Of a stretch of DNA of 64,000 nt, positions 17,237-28,862 are shown in pieces (the first letter of the stretch is position 1; each line of letters starts with the position of its first letter). The DNA lies in contig NZ_JBFRCU010000030.1 of the NCBI RefSeq assembly GCF_052113205.1, positions 1 to 64,000 on the forward strand, in the 5' to 3' direction. Position numbers and translations under genes: made by a program. Source of the stretch: Inquilinus sp052113205 (GTDB taxonomy: Bacteria > Pseudomonadota > Alphaproteobacteria > DSM-16000 > Inquilinaceae). Below the pieces are notes generated by a model. The model was not told the DNA's origin and made no database searches. It was given only the letters and a program-made list of their open reading frames with translations.

Positions 17237-17431
17237 TTGTCCCGTCGTCGTTCGAAGTCGCGCTTTTCGCAAGGTTCCGGTGGTGGCGGCGGGGGCGGTG
17301 GCCTCGGCCGGGTGCTGGCGATCGCCGTGCTGCTGGTCATCCTCGGCGGCGGGGTCGCGCTTGCGGTGATCGATTTCCGGCCGCCGACCCAGACGGTCGA
17401 GAAGGTCATCCCGAACGACAAGTTCAAATAG
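17237..17431 (+). CDS. Small single-pass membrane protein before xerD
   Basis: 64 residues. A basic N-terminus (MSRRRSKSRF), a run of eight glycines, one transmembrane helix (VLAIAVLLVILGGGVALAVI) and a short charged tail. The start is the TTG at 17237. It ends four bases before the xerD start, so the two are probably translated together. Similar small proteins occur at this spot in other alphaproteobacteria as far as I recall; no function is known. Confidence 0.65.
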   Translation: MSRRRSKSRFSQGSGGGGGGGGLGRVLAIAVLLVILGGGVALAVIDFRPPTQTVEKVIPNDKFK

Positions 17432-17435
17432 CGCG

Positions 17436-18440
17436 GTGCCCGAGGCCGCAGCCCCGAAGCGCCGGCGCGGCCGTCCACCCGCCGCGCGGCTGCTGCCCCC
17501 GCCCGCGGTCGAGGCCTTCCTCGACATGCTGGTGGCGGAACGGGGCGCCGCCGCCAATACTCGCGAGGCCTATGGCCGCGACCTGCTCGACCTGAACCGC
17601 TTTCTCGAGGGCCGCGGCGGCGCCGTCGACCAAGCCGTGACCGAGGATCTGCGAGCCTATCTCGGCGACCTGGCACGGCGGGAGGGTGCGAAGGGCGGCC
17701 GCACCGCAGCGCGCACCGCCGCCCGCCGCCTGTCGGCGATGCGGCAGTTCTACCGCTTCCTGGTGTCGGAAGGCCGGCGCCAGGACGATCCCTCCGCCGC
17801 GCTCGATTCCCCGGCGCTCGGCCGGCCGCTGCCGAAGCTGCTGTCGGAGGCCGAGGTCGAGGGCCTGATCGGCGCCATCTCGGGCCTGTTTGCCGATCCG
17901 GAGCGGCTGGCCGAGGGGCTGCGCCTGCTGGCCCTGCTCGAGATCCTCTATGGCGGCGGGTTGCGGGTGTCCGAACTGGTCGGGCTGCCGCTCTCGGCCT
18001 TGTTGCGGGACGGGCGGGCGCTGATCGTCCGCGGCAAGGGCGACAAGGAGCGACTGGTGCCGTTGTCGGAGCCCGCGCGCGACGCCATCGTCGCGTATCT
18101 GCCGCATCGCGGCGTGTTCTTCGTCAAGGGCCGCGACCGCGGCTTCCTGTTCCCGTCGCGCACCGCCCGTGGCGGCTGCCTGACCCGGCAACGATTCGGC
18201 CAGCTGCTGAAGGACCTGGCGGTCGAGGCCGGGATCGAGCCCAGCCGGGTCAGCCCCCACGTGCTGCGCCACGCCTTCGCCACCCATCTGCTGTCGCACG
18301 GTGCCGATCTCCGCTCGGTCCAGACCATGCTCGGCCACGCCGACATCGCCACGACGCAGATCTACACCCATGTTCTCGGTGACCGGCTGCAGAGCCTGGT
18401 GGCATCGGCCCATCCGCTGGCCAAGCTCAAGCGGCCTTAG
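17436..18440 (+). CDS. xerD: Tyrosine recombinase XerD-like
   Basis: 334 residues from a GTG. SAM-like core-binding domain (about 22-115), then the catalytic domain with all active-site residues: Arg177, Lys201, His275-x-x-Arg278, His301 and nucleophile Tyr310. It resolves chromosome dimers at dif with XerC. The location beside aroK, away from mobile-element signs, favours the housekeeping enzyme over a phage integrase. XerC versus XerD is not fully settled from sequence alone. Its last 14 bases overlap convergent gtrA. Confidence 0.92.
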   Translation: MPEAAAPKRRRGRPPAARLLPPPAVEAFLDMLVAERGAAANTREAYGRDLLDLNRFLEGRGGAVDQAVTEDLRAYLGDLARREGAKGGRTAARTAARRLSAMRQFYRFLVSEGRRQDDPSAALDSPALGRPLPKLLSEAEVEGLIGAISGLFADPERLAEGLRLLALLEILYGGGLRVSELVGLPLSALLRDGRALIVRGKGDKERLVPLSEPARDAIVAYLPHRGVFFVKGRDRGFLFPSRTARGGCLTRQRFGQLLKDLAVEAGIEPSRVSPHVLRHAFATHLLSHGADLRSVQTMLGHADIATTQIYTHVLGDRLQSLVASAHPLAKLKRP

Positions 18441-18840
18441 CCGGAGATCCGGCGAAGCTCCACAGCCGATTCGCCAGGAAGCCCCAGAACAGGACGATCA
18501 GCGTGGTCACGGCCTGGGCCGGCAGAAAGGGCACGCCGATTCGGCCGACCAGCAGTGCCATCAGCAGGCCGGTCCAGGCGAAGCCGCCGGCGGCGACCAG
18601 GGCGAATCGCCAGCCCGCCTCGCGGTGTGGCCGGCCGCCGGCAAAGGTCAGCCGCCGGTTGAGCACATAGGAGACCAGGCCGCCGGCGACATAGCCGGCC
18701 AGCGTCGCCGGCAGCGGCGCCGCCGCGCCCGATTCGACCAGCCCGGCCGCCACGGCATAGTGCATGGTGGTCGCGACCAGCCCGGCCGCCGCATAGCGGA
18801 TGAACTGGCGGTGGATCGCGGGAAACGGCAGGGCCTGCAT
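18427..18840 (-). CDS. GtrA family membrane protein
   Basis: 137 residues from the ATG at 18840; a start at 18876 is also open. Four hydrophobic helices with the family pattern FIRYAAAGLVAT, LNRRLTF and the C-terminal FWGFLANRLWSF. GtrA-like proteins are thought to help move polyprenyl-linked sugars for surface glycan modification. No glycosyltransferase lies beside it here. The 3' end overlaps xerD. Confidence 0.85.
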   Translation of the reverse strand: MQALPFPAIHRQFIRYAAAGLVATTMHYAVAAGLVESGAAAPLPATLAGYVAGGLVSYVLNRRLTFAGGRPHREAGWRFALVAAGGFAWTGLLMALLVGRIGVPFLPAQAVTTLIVLFWGFLANRLWSFAGSPAKAA

Positions 18841-19124
18841 GCGGCCTGTCCTGGCACAGCCGCTGCCCGGGGTCATATGTCATCGCCGTAAGCATTTGCG
18901 TTGACAGCAAGGCCCGGTTGCGGTTTCGCTGTTGCCGCTGAATCCTCTTGGAACGGACGACGTGACCTTCCTGCCCCCGACGCCGCGACGACGACGCCGA
19001 CTGCCCGCCCTTCGCGGCGCGGCGGCCTGAGGCGTTCCGGGGTGCCTGCGACACCATGATGCGGGCAGGACGGAAGCCGGTTGGCGCGCGAACCGACGCT
19101 CTCCGTTCCAAGGATCCTTCTCCA

Positions 19125-19679
19125 GTGTATCTCCTGAAGACCGAACGGCCGCGGGATGCGGCCGAAGTCGACGCCCTGCTCGACCTCGCCTTCGGCCCGA
19201 ACCGGCAGACCAAGGTCTCCTATCGCTACCGTGACGGCATCGCGCCGGTGCACGGCCTGTGCTTCGTGGTGCGCGAGGACGGCCGGCCCAGCGGCCGGAT
19301 CCTCGGCTCGATCCGGTACTGGCCGATGCTGGTCGACCCGGGCCTGCCGACGCTGCTGCTGGGGCCGCTCGCGGTGCGGCCCGAGCTGCGCGGCGCCGGC
19401 GTCGGCGCCACGCTGATGCGCGGCAGCATGAAGCGGGCCGCCGATATGGGCCACCGCATGGTGCTGCTGGTCGGCGACCTCGCCTACTACGCTCGCTTCG
19501 GCTTCCAGCCGGCAGCCCCGCTGGGCTTCGTCATGCCGGACGAGCAGCCGCACCGGCTGCTGGTGGCGGAGCTTCGGCTCGGCGCGCTGGAGGATGTTCC
19601 GGGCGGCACCCTGCTACGGGCGGACGCTGCGGTCAGCCCTGCACAGATTTCGGTCTCAATGCGCGCTGCCCTGTGTTAG
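19125..19679 (+). CDS. GNAT family N-acetyltransferase
   Basis: 184 residues from the GTG at 19125, chosen because the family fold begins at VYLLKTERPRDAAEVDALL; an ATG at 19056 would add 23 unconserved residues. The acetyl-CoA site LAVRPELRGAGVGATLM is clear, followed by VLLVGDLAYYARFGFQPA, typical of the YhbS-like group. Substrate unknown. It ends 37 bases before accA. Confidence 0.85.
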   Translation: MYLLKTERPRDAAEVDALLDLAFGPNRQTKVSYRYRDGIAPVHGLCFVVREDGRPSGRILGSIRYWPMLVDPGLPTLLLGPLAVRPELRGAGVGATLMRGSMKRAADMGHRMVLLVGDLAYYARFGFQPAAPLGFVMPDEQPHRLLVAELRLGALEDVPGGTLLRADAAVSPAQISVSMRAALC

Positions 19680-19716
19680 ACAGCCCCCCGATCCCGAGGG
19701 CCAGTCTCAACGCGGT

Positions 19717-20667
19717 ATGAAGACCTTTCTCGAATTCGAAAAGCCGATCGCCGAGATCGAAGGCAAGATCGAGGAGCTTCGGCACATCACCGACGCCGGC
19801 GAACTCAACATCGCCGACGAGGTCTCCCGGCTTCAGACCAAGGTCGACAAGCTGCTTCGCGACACCTATCGCGGGCTGACGCCGGCGCAGAAGGTGCAGG
19901 TCGCGCGGCATCCGAATCGGCCGCATGCGCTCGACTATATCCAGGGTCTGATCACCGAGTTCCAGCCGCTGGCGGGCGATCGCGCCTTCGCCGAGGACCG
20001 CGCCATCATCGGCGGCCTCGGCCAGTTCGAGGGCCGTTCGGTCGTGGTGATCGGGCAGGAGAAGGGCAACGACACCGAAAGCCGAATCCGGCACAATTTC
20101 GGCATGGCCAAGCCCGAGGGCTACCGCAAGGCGCAGCGCCTGCTCGACCTGGCCGACCGCTTCCATTTGCCGGTGATCACCTTCGTCGACACCGCCGGCG
20201 CTTATCCCGGCGTTGCGTCGGAGGAGCGCGGCGTGGCCGAGGCTATCGCCAAGTCGATCGAATCCTGCCTCAAGGTGCAGGTGCCGCTGGTCTCGGTGGT
20301 GATCGGCGAGGGCGGCTCCGGCGGCGCCATCGGCATCGCCGTGGCCGACCGGGTGCTGATGCTGGAGCACTCGATCTATTCGGTCATCTCGCCGGAAGGC
20401 TGCGCCTCGATCCTGTGGCGCAGCAGCGCGCAGAGCCAGGAGGCCGCGGCGGCGCTGAAGCTGACGGCACAGGACCTGAAGCAGCTCGGCGTCATCGATG
20501 GCGTGATCGAGGAGCCGGTCGGCGGCGCCCACCGCTTCCCGGACGAGGCGTTCCGAGCCGTCGGCGACGCGATCGGATCGGCGCTGGCCGGGCTGGTCGA
20601 CCTCGACGGCAAGACCCTGCGCGGCAAGCGGCGCGAGAAGTTCCTGGCGATCGGCCAGAACCTGGGC
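19717..20667 (+). CDS. accA: Acetyl-CoA carboxylase carboxyltransferase subunit alpha
   Basis: About 316 residues from the ATG at 19717, normal for AccA; the stop codon follows at 20668-20670. Starts with the coiled MKTFLEFEKPIAEIE segment, followed by the crotonase-like core: TFVDTAGAYPG, VVIGEGGSGGAIGIA and SVISPEGCASILWR. With AccD it moves the carboxyl group from biotin to acetyl-CoA to give malonyl-CoA. accD is not in the window, which is the usual split in proteobacteria. Confidence 0.97.
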
Positions 20668-20690
20668 TGAGCGCCCAACCGAATACGAAT

Positions 20691-20776
20691 CCGTCATCGC
20701 GAGGCGCATAGCGCCGTGGCGATCCAGCGGCACCGGCCCCTGGATCGCCACGCCCCTGCGGGGCTCGCGATGACGG
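20691..20776. repeat. REPIN-like palindromic element after accA
   Basis: Thirteen-base perfect terminal inverted repeats, CCGTCATCGCGAG (20691-20703) and CTCGCGATGACGG (20764-20776), with an inner pair GGCGATCCAG / CTGGATCGCC. It belongs to the CGTCAT(T/C)GCGAG family also seen at 56955-57042. It lies between convergent accA and the ATP-grasp gene. Confidence 0.8.
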
Positions 20777-20798
20777 TTTCGGGTAAGCGAGAGACCAG

Positions 20799-22286
20799 CT
20801 ACCAGATCGACCCCGCGGCCCGGGCCGGCGCCCGCTCCTCGCCGGCCTCGATCCGCTCCAGGAAGTGCCCGAGCAGGCGCTCATAGAGCGCGTCGCCCAG
20901 GCAGGCATCCTCCAGCCCGACATCGATGTTAGGGTTGTCGTTGACCTCGATCACCACCGGGCCCTGCGCCGTCTCCTTCAGGTCGACGCCGTACAGGCCG
21001 GTGCCGATCAGGGCGGCGGCGGCCAGCGCGGCCGAAAGCACCGCGGGCGGCACGGCGTCGAGCGGCACCGGCTCGGTCGCGCCCTCCTCGCTGGGTCCGT
21101 TTTCACCGTGGCGGAAGATCTGCCAGTGGCCGCGCACCATGCGGTAGCGGCAGGCGAAGAGCGGCCGGCCGGCCAGGACGCCGATGCGCCAGTCGAAATC
21201 GGTGTAGAGGTATTCCTGCGCCAGGATCAGGCGCGACCGGCGCAGCAGCCGACGACCCGCCACCGGCAGCTCGGCCGGGGTGTCGACCCGGACGACGCCG
21301 CGCGAGCAGGCGCCGTCCGGCACCTTCAGCACCAGCGGAAAGCCCAGCGCCTCGCCGGCGGCGGCCAGCGTGTCGGCCCGGACCGCCAGCGTGCGCGGCT
21401 GTGCCACGCCCTCGGCCTTCAGCCGCTCATGCAGGAACACCTTGTTGCAGCAGCGCAGGATCGACACCGGGTCGTCGATCACCGGCAGGCCCAGCCGGGC
21501 CGCGGTTTCGGCGAAGATGTAGCTGGGCGACTGCAGCGCCGTGGTCTCACGGATCAGCAGCGCATCGAAGCCGCCCAGGCGCGGCAGGTCGCGATGGCCG
21601 AGGCATTCCGTGTCGATGCCCATCGACGACGCCACGTCGCGCAGCCGGACGATGGTGCCGGGCTTGGACGGCGGCAGCGGGTCGTCCGGGTTCACCAGCA
21701 CCGCCAGCCTAGGGGCGCGGCGAAACGGGCGCGGGGCTGGCGGGGGGCCGGCCAGCCGCTCCAGCGCGGCGCGCAGCAGGCGCTGCTGGCGCGGATCCAG
21801 CCCGGCCAGCGGCTCCGCCACCGCCTGCAGCAGTTGCACTCGGACCGTGTCGATCTGCAGGGTCATCAGCGGCAGGCCGAACGCCTCATAGGCCGCCTCG
21901 GCGACCTCCTGCAGATGCGGCTTGTTGCAGCGGCCCAACGCCACGAACAGGCGCCGCGGCAGGACCAGGCGCCCGCTGTGGCGGCGCAGTGCGGCCAGGG
22001 CGCGGTCGACCGGCGCGTGCCGGCTGCGGACCAGCCGGTCGTCGGCCTGATCGGCGAGATCCGCCGCGGTCGGGATCGCGGCATAGCCGCGAGCTTCGGC
22101 GATCAGCGAGACATAATAGCCGAAGGAGAGGGGGCGCTGGTCGCGGCACAGATTGATCACGGTAATGCCGGGTTGCGGCAGATGGCGCCCGTCCAGCAGG
22201 TCATCGGGGGCGACGACGTGGCATTGGGGAGGCAGGTCGTCTGCCAGCCCATAGGGCTCGTCGGCGACGATCAGAGTGATGGCCAT
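20799..22286 (-). CDS. RimK-like ATP-grasp family protein
   Basis: 495 residues from the ATG at 22286. An N-terminal RimK-like accessory domain (about 1-190, with LCRDQRPLSFGYYVSLIAEARGY split here as LCRDQRPLSFGYY and LIAEARGY) precedes an ATP-grasp domain (about 270-480): LVLKVPDGACSRGV for nucleotide binding and VVIEVNDNPNID for metal binding. Such enzymes ligate amino acids or peptides to an acceptor carboxylate; the acceptor is unknown. It diverges from the RHH gene across 117 bases. Confidence 0.85.
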   Translation of the reverse strand: MAITLIVADEPYGLADDLPPQCHVVAPDDLLDGRHLPQPGITVINLCRDQRPLSFGYYVSLIAEARGYAAIPTAADLADQADDRLVRSRHAPVDRALAALRRHSGRLVLPRRLFVALGRCNKPHLQEVAEAAYEAFGLPLMTLQIDTVRVQLLQAVAEPLAGLDPRQQRLLRAALERLAGPPPAPRPFRRAPRLAVLVNPDDPLPPSKPGTIVRLRDVASSMGIDTECLGHRDLPRLGGFDALLIRETTALQSPSYIFAETAARLGLPVIDDPVSILRCCNKVFLHERLKAEGVAQPRTLAVRADTLAAAGEALGFPLVLKVPDGACSRGVVRVDTPAELPVAGRRLLRRSRLILAQEYLYTDFDWRIGVLAGRPLFACRYRMVRGHWQIFRHGENGPSEEGATEPVPLDAVPPAVLSAALAAAALIGTGLYGVDLKETAQGPVVIEVNDNPNIDVGLEDACLGDALYERLLGHFLERIEAGEERAPARAAGSIW

Positions 22287-22403
22287 GGGTCCATGCGTGA
22301 TGTGGCAATGGCCGTCAGCGTCTGCCCGATCCGGATAAATTCGCCATTCGGATTTGCAGATCGGTGCCCCTCGGGTCGAAGATGTCCAACTCAGGAGGGC
22401 ACG

Positions 22404-22652
22404 ATGTCTGCCACCCGCTGGAATCTCGTCGTCTCGCAATCGACCAAGATTGCCGTGCGCCGGTTCCTGGCCAACCAGGGCGGCGGCCGTAGGGGCGACG
22501 TTTCTCACTTTGTCGAGGAGGCGGTGCGGATCCGTATCCTGGAGCTGACGGCGGCGCAGGCCAAGGCGGCCAATGCGGATGTCGAGCCGCACGTCCTTAA
22601 TGCAGCGATCGATGAGGCTCTGGCGTCGACCAAGGATTCTCCCGAGAATTAA
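22404..22652 (+). CDS. Small ribbon-helix-helix-like protein
   Basis: 82 residues, ATG with AGGAGG at ideal spacing. The N-terminus has a strand-like WNLVVSQSTKIAVRRFLA, then a helix-turn-helix DVSHFVEEAVRIRILEL, the RHH layout of XACb0070-type DNA-binding proteins and antitoxins. No toxin-like gene follows. It could control the divergent ATP-grasp gene; that is inference only. Confidence 0.65.
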   Translation: MSATRWNLVVSQSTKIAVRRFLANQGGGRRGDVSHFVEEAVRIRILELTAAQAKAANADVEPHVLNAAIDEALASTKDSPEN

Positions 22653-22684
22653 TGATTCAAAGAAGAGGATGTTATTTTTTTATT

Positions 22685-22760
22685 GTCATTGCCGGGCTTG
22701 AGTCGGCAATCCAGAAGCTGTCGACAATCTCTGGATGCCCGGGTCAAGCCCGGGCATGAC
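22685..22760. repeat. Palindromic repeat (GTCATTGCCGGGCTTGA type)
   Basis: GTCATTGCCGGGCTTGA (22685-22701) faces TCAAGCCCGGGCATGAC (22744-22760); 15 of 17 positions pair. Inner CAATCCAGA / TCTGGATG-like segments also pair. It fills most of the gap between the RHH gene and the convergent ammonia-lyase homologue, and may act as a terminator. Confidence 0.75.
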
Positions 22761-22792
22761 TGTTGGGTGAGTCCGATCATCAATCGGCTCAC

Positions 22793-24265
22793 TTATTCTC
22801 GGAGATCTTCTACAGAAAACGCTCGTTCGGTGAACTTCTCGGCGAGGCGGCCGAGCTCGGGGCCGAGGACGCGGTCCTCCGCCACCGGTGGCACCAGGCT
22901 GCGGACCTCATCGACCAAGTCCCGCAGCGCCGGCGTGGCCGCGCGGCCGGTGACGTGCAGCGCCTGGGACGCGATCACCGAAAGCATCGCCAGCGCGGCG
23001 TCCAGGCAGCGGCCGGCGCGCTCGTCCTTGGCCCAGGCCAGGAAGGCCGGGGCAGCAACGTCGTCCTGGCCGGCGCCCGCCGCCTCGGTGCCGGGCAGGA
23101 AGGTGCGCTGCGCCGCCGCCTTGGCCTGCTCGAGATATCCGGTCACCGCCATCGGCACATAACCCAGGCTACCATGGCCGTCGCTGTCGCTCGGGTCGCG
23201 GCCGACCATCAGCAGGTCGGGCAGGTGCGACACCCGGCCGGCCAAGAGCTTCGAGCTGTGGCGGTCGCACAGAAGGCAGAGATCGGCCCAGATCGCAGCG
23301 AGGTCGTCCAGCGCCGGGGCCGCCATGGCGTTGTGATAGCCACCGGTGCTGAGGCAGCGGCCATCCGGATAGCCCGGTCCCGCCTCGTCGGGCGGGATGT
23401 AGACCGGGTTGTCGGAAGCCGCAGCCAGCGACACCGCAGCCGCCCGCTCAGCCGCCGCCAGCGCCCGGTGTGCCTGGCCCAGCAGCCGCGGGACGATGCG
23501 GTAGCTAACCGGGGCTTGGTAGGCGCGCCGCCCGTCGCCGGCGCCGTCCAGCAGCGCGCGCAGGTTGCGCAGCGCCGCGGCGTCGTGCGCGTCGCCCCAC
23601 AGCGTGTCCAACGCCGCGTCGTAGTGCTCCAGCGGCGCCCGAAAGGCCTCGATCGACAGGGCGAAGACGCTCTCCGCCAGCCGGATTCGGTTGCGCGCCG
23701 CCAGGGCCGAATCGGCCAGCAGCGCCGCGGCGCAGGGCGAGCCGTTGATCAGCGACCCGCGCTCCTTGACCTCGAGGTCGAAGCCGGCGCTGAGCGCGGC
23801 GAACAGCGGGTAGAGCGCCAGGATCTCGCCGGCCCCGCCTTGGCCGCTGGCAGGCACCGAAGGCAGCGGTCCGCCGTCCAGCATGGCGGCGACGGCCAGC
23901 GCGATCCGCGGCGTGGTGGCGGCATGGCCTTCCAGGAAATTCGCCAGCCGGGCCACGACGATGCCGCGCACCACCCGCTCCGGCAGCTTGTCGCCGAAGG
24001 CGGTGGCGGCGGCGAAGGCCTTGATCCGGGCGTGGCGATCGCGCTCTTCCGGCCGCAGCCGCCGGTCGGCCAGCTCGCCCATCGCCGTGGTCACGCCGTA
24101 GATCACCAGGTCCGGATCGGTGTCGATCAGCCGCAGGAAGGCGGCGCGGCATTCGGCGATCCGGGCCAGCGCTGCCTCGGTGATGCGGACGCCCTCGCCC
24201 TGCCAGGCGACACGGCGCACCGCGTCCAGGGTGATGTCGGCTCTCCTGGTCAGGGCCACTGTCAT
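22793..24265 (-). CDS. MIO-type aromatic amino acid ammonia-lyase/aminomutase homologue
   Basis: 490 residues from the ATG at 24265. The MIO-forming Ala-Ser-Gly is residues 139-141 (VPASGQGGAGE), the catalytic Tyr is Tyr56 in VIYGVTTAMGE, and SLINGSPCAAALL and AASDNPVYI match conserved HAL/PAL stretches. The family removes ammonia from His, Phe or Tyr, or shifts the amino group. No hutU, hutI or hutG is nearby, and the sequence after ASG (QGG instead of the usual DLAPLA) departs from housekeeping HutH, so the substrate is open. Confidence 0.85.
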   Translation of the reverse strand: MTVALTRRADITLDAVRRVAWQGEGVRITEAALARIAECRAAFLRLIDTDPDLVIYGVTTAMGELADRRLRPEERDRHARIKAFAAATAFGDKLPERVVRGIVVARLANFLEGHAATTPRIALAVAAMLDGGPLPSVPASGQGGAGEILALYPLFAALSAGFDLEVKERGSLINGSPCAAALLADSALAARNRIRLAESVFALSIEAFRAPLEHYDAALDTLWGDAHDAAALRNLRALLDGAGDGRRAYQAPVSYRIVPRLLGQAHRALAAAERAAAVSLAAASDNPVYIPPDEAGPGYPDGRCLSTGGYHNAMAAPALDDLAAIWADLCLLCDRHSSKLLAGRVSHLPDLLMVGRDPSDSDGHGSLGYVPMAVTGYLEQAKAAAQRTFLPGTEAAGAGQDDVAAPAFLAWAKDERAGRCLDAALAMLSVIASQALHVTGRAATPALRDLVDEVRSLVPPVAEDRVLGPELGRLAEKFTERAFSVEDLRE

Positions 24266-24310
24266 TCGCGTTCGCTCCCGTTTCGGCAGCGTCAGCTTGG
24301 CAAAAGCAAA

Positions 24311-24341
24311 GGCCGGCGGCGATGGAGATTCGCCGCCGGCC
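24311..24341 (-). terminator. Rho-independent terminator of secA
   Basis: GGCCGGCGGCGA and its reverse complement (24311-24322, 24330-24341) form a 12-bp GC stem with a 7-base loop. On the minus strand it is followed by TTTGCTTTTG. It lies 30 bases after the secA stop. Confidence 0.85.
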
Positions 24342-24371
24342 TTGCCGGTCCGAACTGCCGTGCCGTGGGGC

Positions 24372-27092
<2,721 letters not shown>

Positions 27093-27276
27093 CGAAACCT
27101 CGACTTGGCAGGGAGAGCACGCGGACGCACTCCCCCAGGAATTTGGGGCCGCGCCACGCCGCTTTCAACGCGCAGCCGCAGCCGGAGTCCGGCGCTGCCG
27201 TCGAAAGCGCCCGGGCCTACGGGCGCGGCACCATAGCCGAAGGTCTTCGCCCTGCCAATCGGATCGACTGGCCGGA

Positions 27277-28587
27277 TCAGCTCGCCGGGTCGGCGGCGAT
27301 GGCGCTGCCCTTCAGCACCACCGGGCGGGTGGTCTCGCCGGTGATACCGAAATCGCTGTCGTTGATCATCAGCAGCGACCCGTCGCCGGTCAGCGCCAGC
27401 CCCTCGATCTTGACCGGCACCTCCGGATGGTCGGCGCTGTCGAAGCGCAGGATCTTGGTCACCGGCACGATCTTCGCGGCGGTCAGATCTTTCGACTGTT
27501 CGAGGCTCGGCGCGGTCGCCAGCTCGTCCCAGGCGGTGCCGTGCACGTCGGTGGCGCCGGCCAGCGACACCTCATACAGCTTGGTGGTGCCGTCGGTCCG
27601 CTCCAGCACCAGGAAGCGGTCGGCGCCGAGGCCCATCATCTCGCTGATGCGCGGGCTGTTCTGCTTGTCCGACGGGTCCAGCCGGAAGCTCTGCGGATCG
27701 TCGAGCGTGTAGACATATTCGCCGATGACCGCGAGCGTCGCCGGGTCGAGGGTCCACAGCCGAGCGTTCTTCGAGGCCTTGTAGGCATCGGCATCCGGGT
27801 TGGCGAGCGGGTTCTGGATGATGGTGGCCAGGCGCTTGTTGTCCGGGGTGATCGCCAGCGATTCCAGGCCGCGGTTGAGGAAGCGCTTGGCAAGGACGGC
27901 CGGCAGGCCGCCATCGACCGGGTAGTGCGCGGCCTTGAAGTCGTCCTCGGTGCCCTGCGGCACCACCCGGCGCAGGATCTTGCCGTCGGCCGCGACATGC
28001 AGCAGCGAAGGGCCGTTCTCCTCCGACACCCAGAAGCTGCTATCGGCCATCGGCACGACCGCTTCGGCGTCGACCGCGTCCGGGTTCTGCTCGAGCTTAT
28101 GGCCCGCAAGATCGATCGGCTGCTCGGTCGAGGCGTGGGTCAGCGGGTTCAGCAGGCCGTTGACCGGCTTGCCGTCGCCGTCGCGCAGCGGCAGCACGGT
28201 GTCGACCGTGTAGGTGCCGCCATCCTGCAGCGTGATCCGGTAGATCGTCGGCGAATAATTCGGCTGCGGATAGATGCGGGCGTTCTTGAGGTCGCCGCAG
28301 ATGGTCTTGCCGTCGACCCCGAACACGTCTTTCACATCGCCGCAGGTGAAGTTGGCGCCGCGGTCGGAGATGGTCCAGAAGGTCATCGGCGGGTCGCCGG
28401 CGCGGCGGCCGGCGCCGCTGCCGATGCCGACATTCAGCTCGCGGGTCTTGCCGCCGGGTACCGAGATGCTGCCGAGCGCCAGCTTCGGGTCGGTGCTGGT
28501 GTAGCTGGTGATGGTCTCGGCCGCCAGAACGGCCGGCGCGATCGTGATCGACAACGCGAGCGCCGCGACGAAGGGACGGAACGCCAT
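27277..28587 (-). CDS. Exported phytase-like esterase-domain protein
   Basis: 436 residues with a signal peptide ending AVLAAET. The core is the beta-propeller 'esterase-like activity of phytase' domain: FWTISDRGANFTC near the start, DAEAVVPMADSSFWVSEE, NRGLESLAITPDN and LVLERTDG. Periplasmic or secreted; activity in this family is poorly characterised. Divergent from the PPIase gene over 275 bases that hold the promoters of both but no clear conserved site. Confidence 0.82.
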   Translation of the reverse strand: MAFRPFVAALALSITIAPAVLAAETITSYTSTDPKLALGSISVPGGKTRELNVGIGSGAGRRAGDPPMTFWTISDRGANFTCGDVKDVFGVDGKTICGDLKNARIYPQPNYSPTIYRITLQDGGTYTVDTVLPLRDGDGKPVNGLLNPLTHASTEQPIDLAGHKLEQNPDAVDAEAVVPMADSSFWVSEENGPSLLHVAADGKILRRVVPQGTEDDFKAAHYPVDGGLPAVLAKRFLNRGLESLAITPDNKRLATIIQNPLANPDADAYKASKNARLWTLDPATLAVIGEYVYTLDDPQSFRLDPSDKQNSPRISEMMGLGADRFLVLERTDGTTKLYEVSLAGATDVHGTAWDELATAPSLEQSKDLTAAKIVPVTKILRFDSADHPEVPVKIEGLALTGDGSLLMINDSDFGITGETTRPVVLKGSAIAADPAS

Positions 28588-28862
28588 GAACCTCTCCTTA
28601 ATTCTTTGTCACGTCGAACCGGCCGGCCGCGGAAGCGGCGCCGGGAAGCCGCCCGTCTTCTAGGATTTGCCGCGTGTCGCGCCGGTGACGACTGGGTGAA
28701 GCTTTGATGACAGCGGTCCTTGGTCCGCTTGTGCCCGGTTTCGGCCTGTGCTTTACCTGTCGGCCACGTCGCGCAGCTGGCGCCGCCGCGATCCCATGAC
28801 CGGATGCCGGCATTCCTCCGCCGAGGCGCCACTCGTCCCACCGTTCTGAAAGGACGCGTTTG

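Noticed and set aside
17436..18440. Integrase of a mobile island
   Set aside because: The gene is coupled to a small chromosomal gene next to aroK-aroB, with no att repeats or foreign DNA; it fits housekeeping XerD.
27093..27276. Possible small RNA or riboswitch upstream of secA
   Set aside because: Only GC-rich imperfect pairings were visible; nothing matches a known leader and no arrest peptide is apparent.
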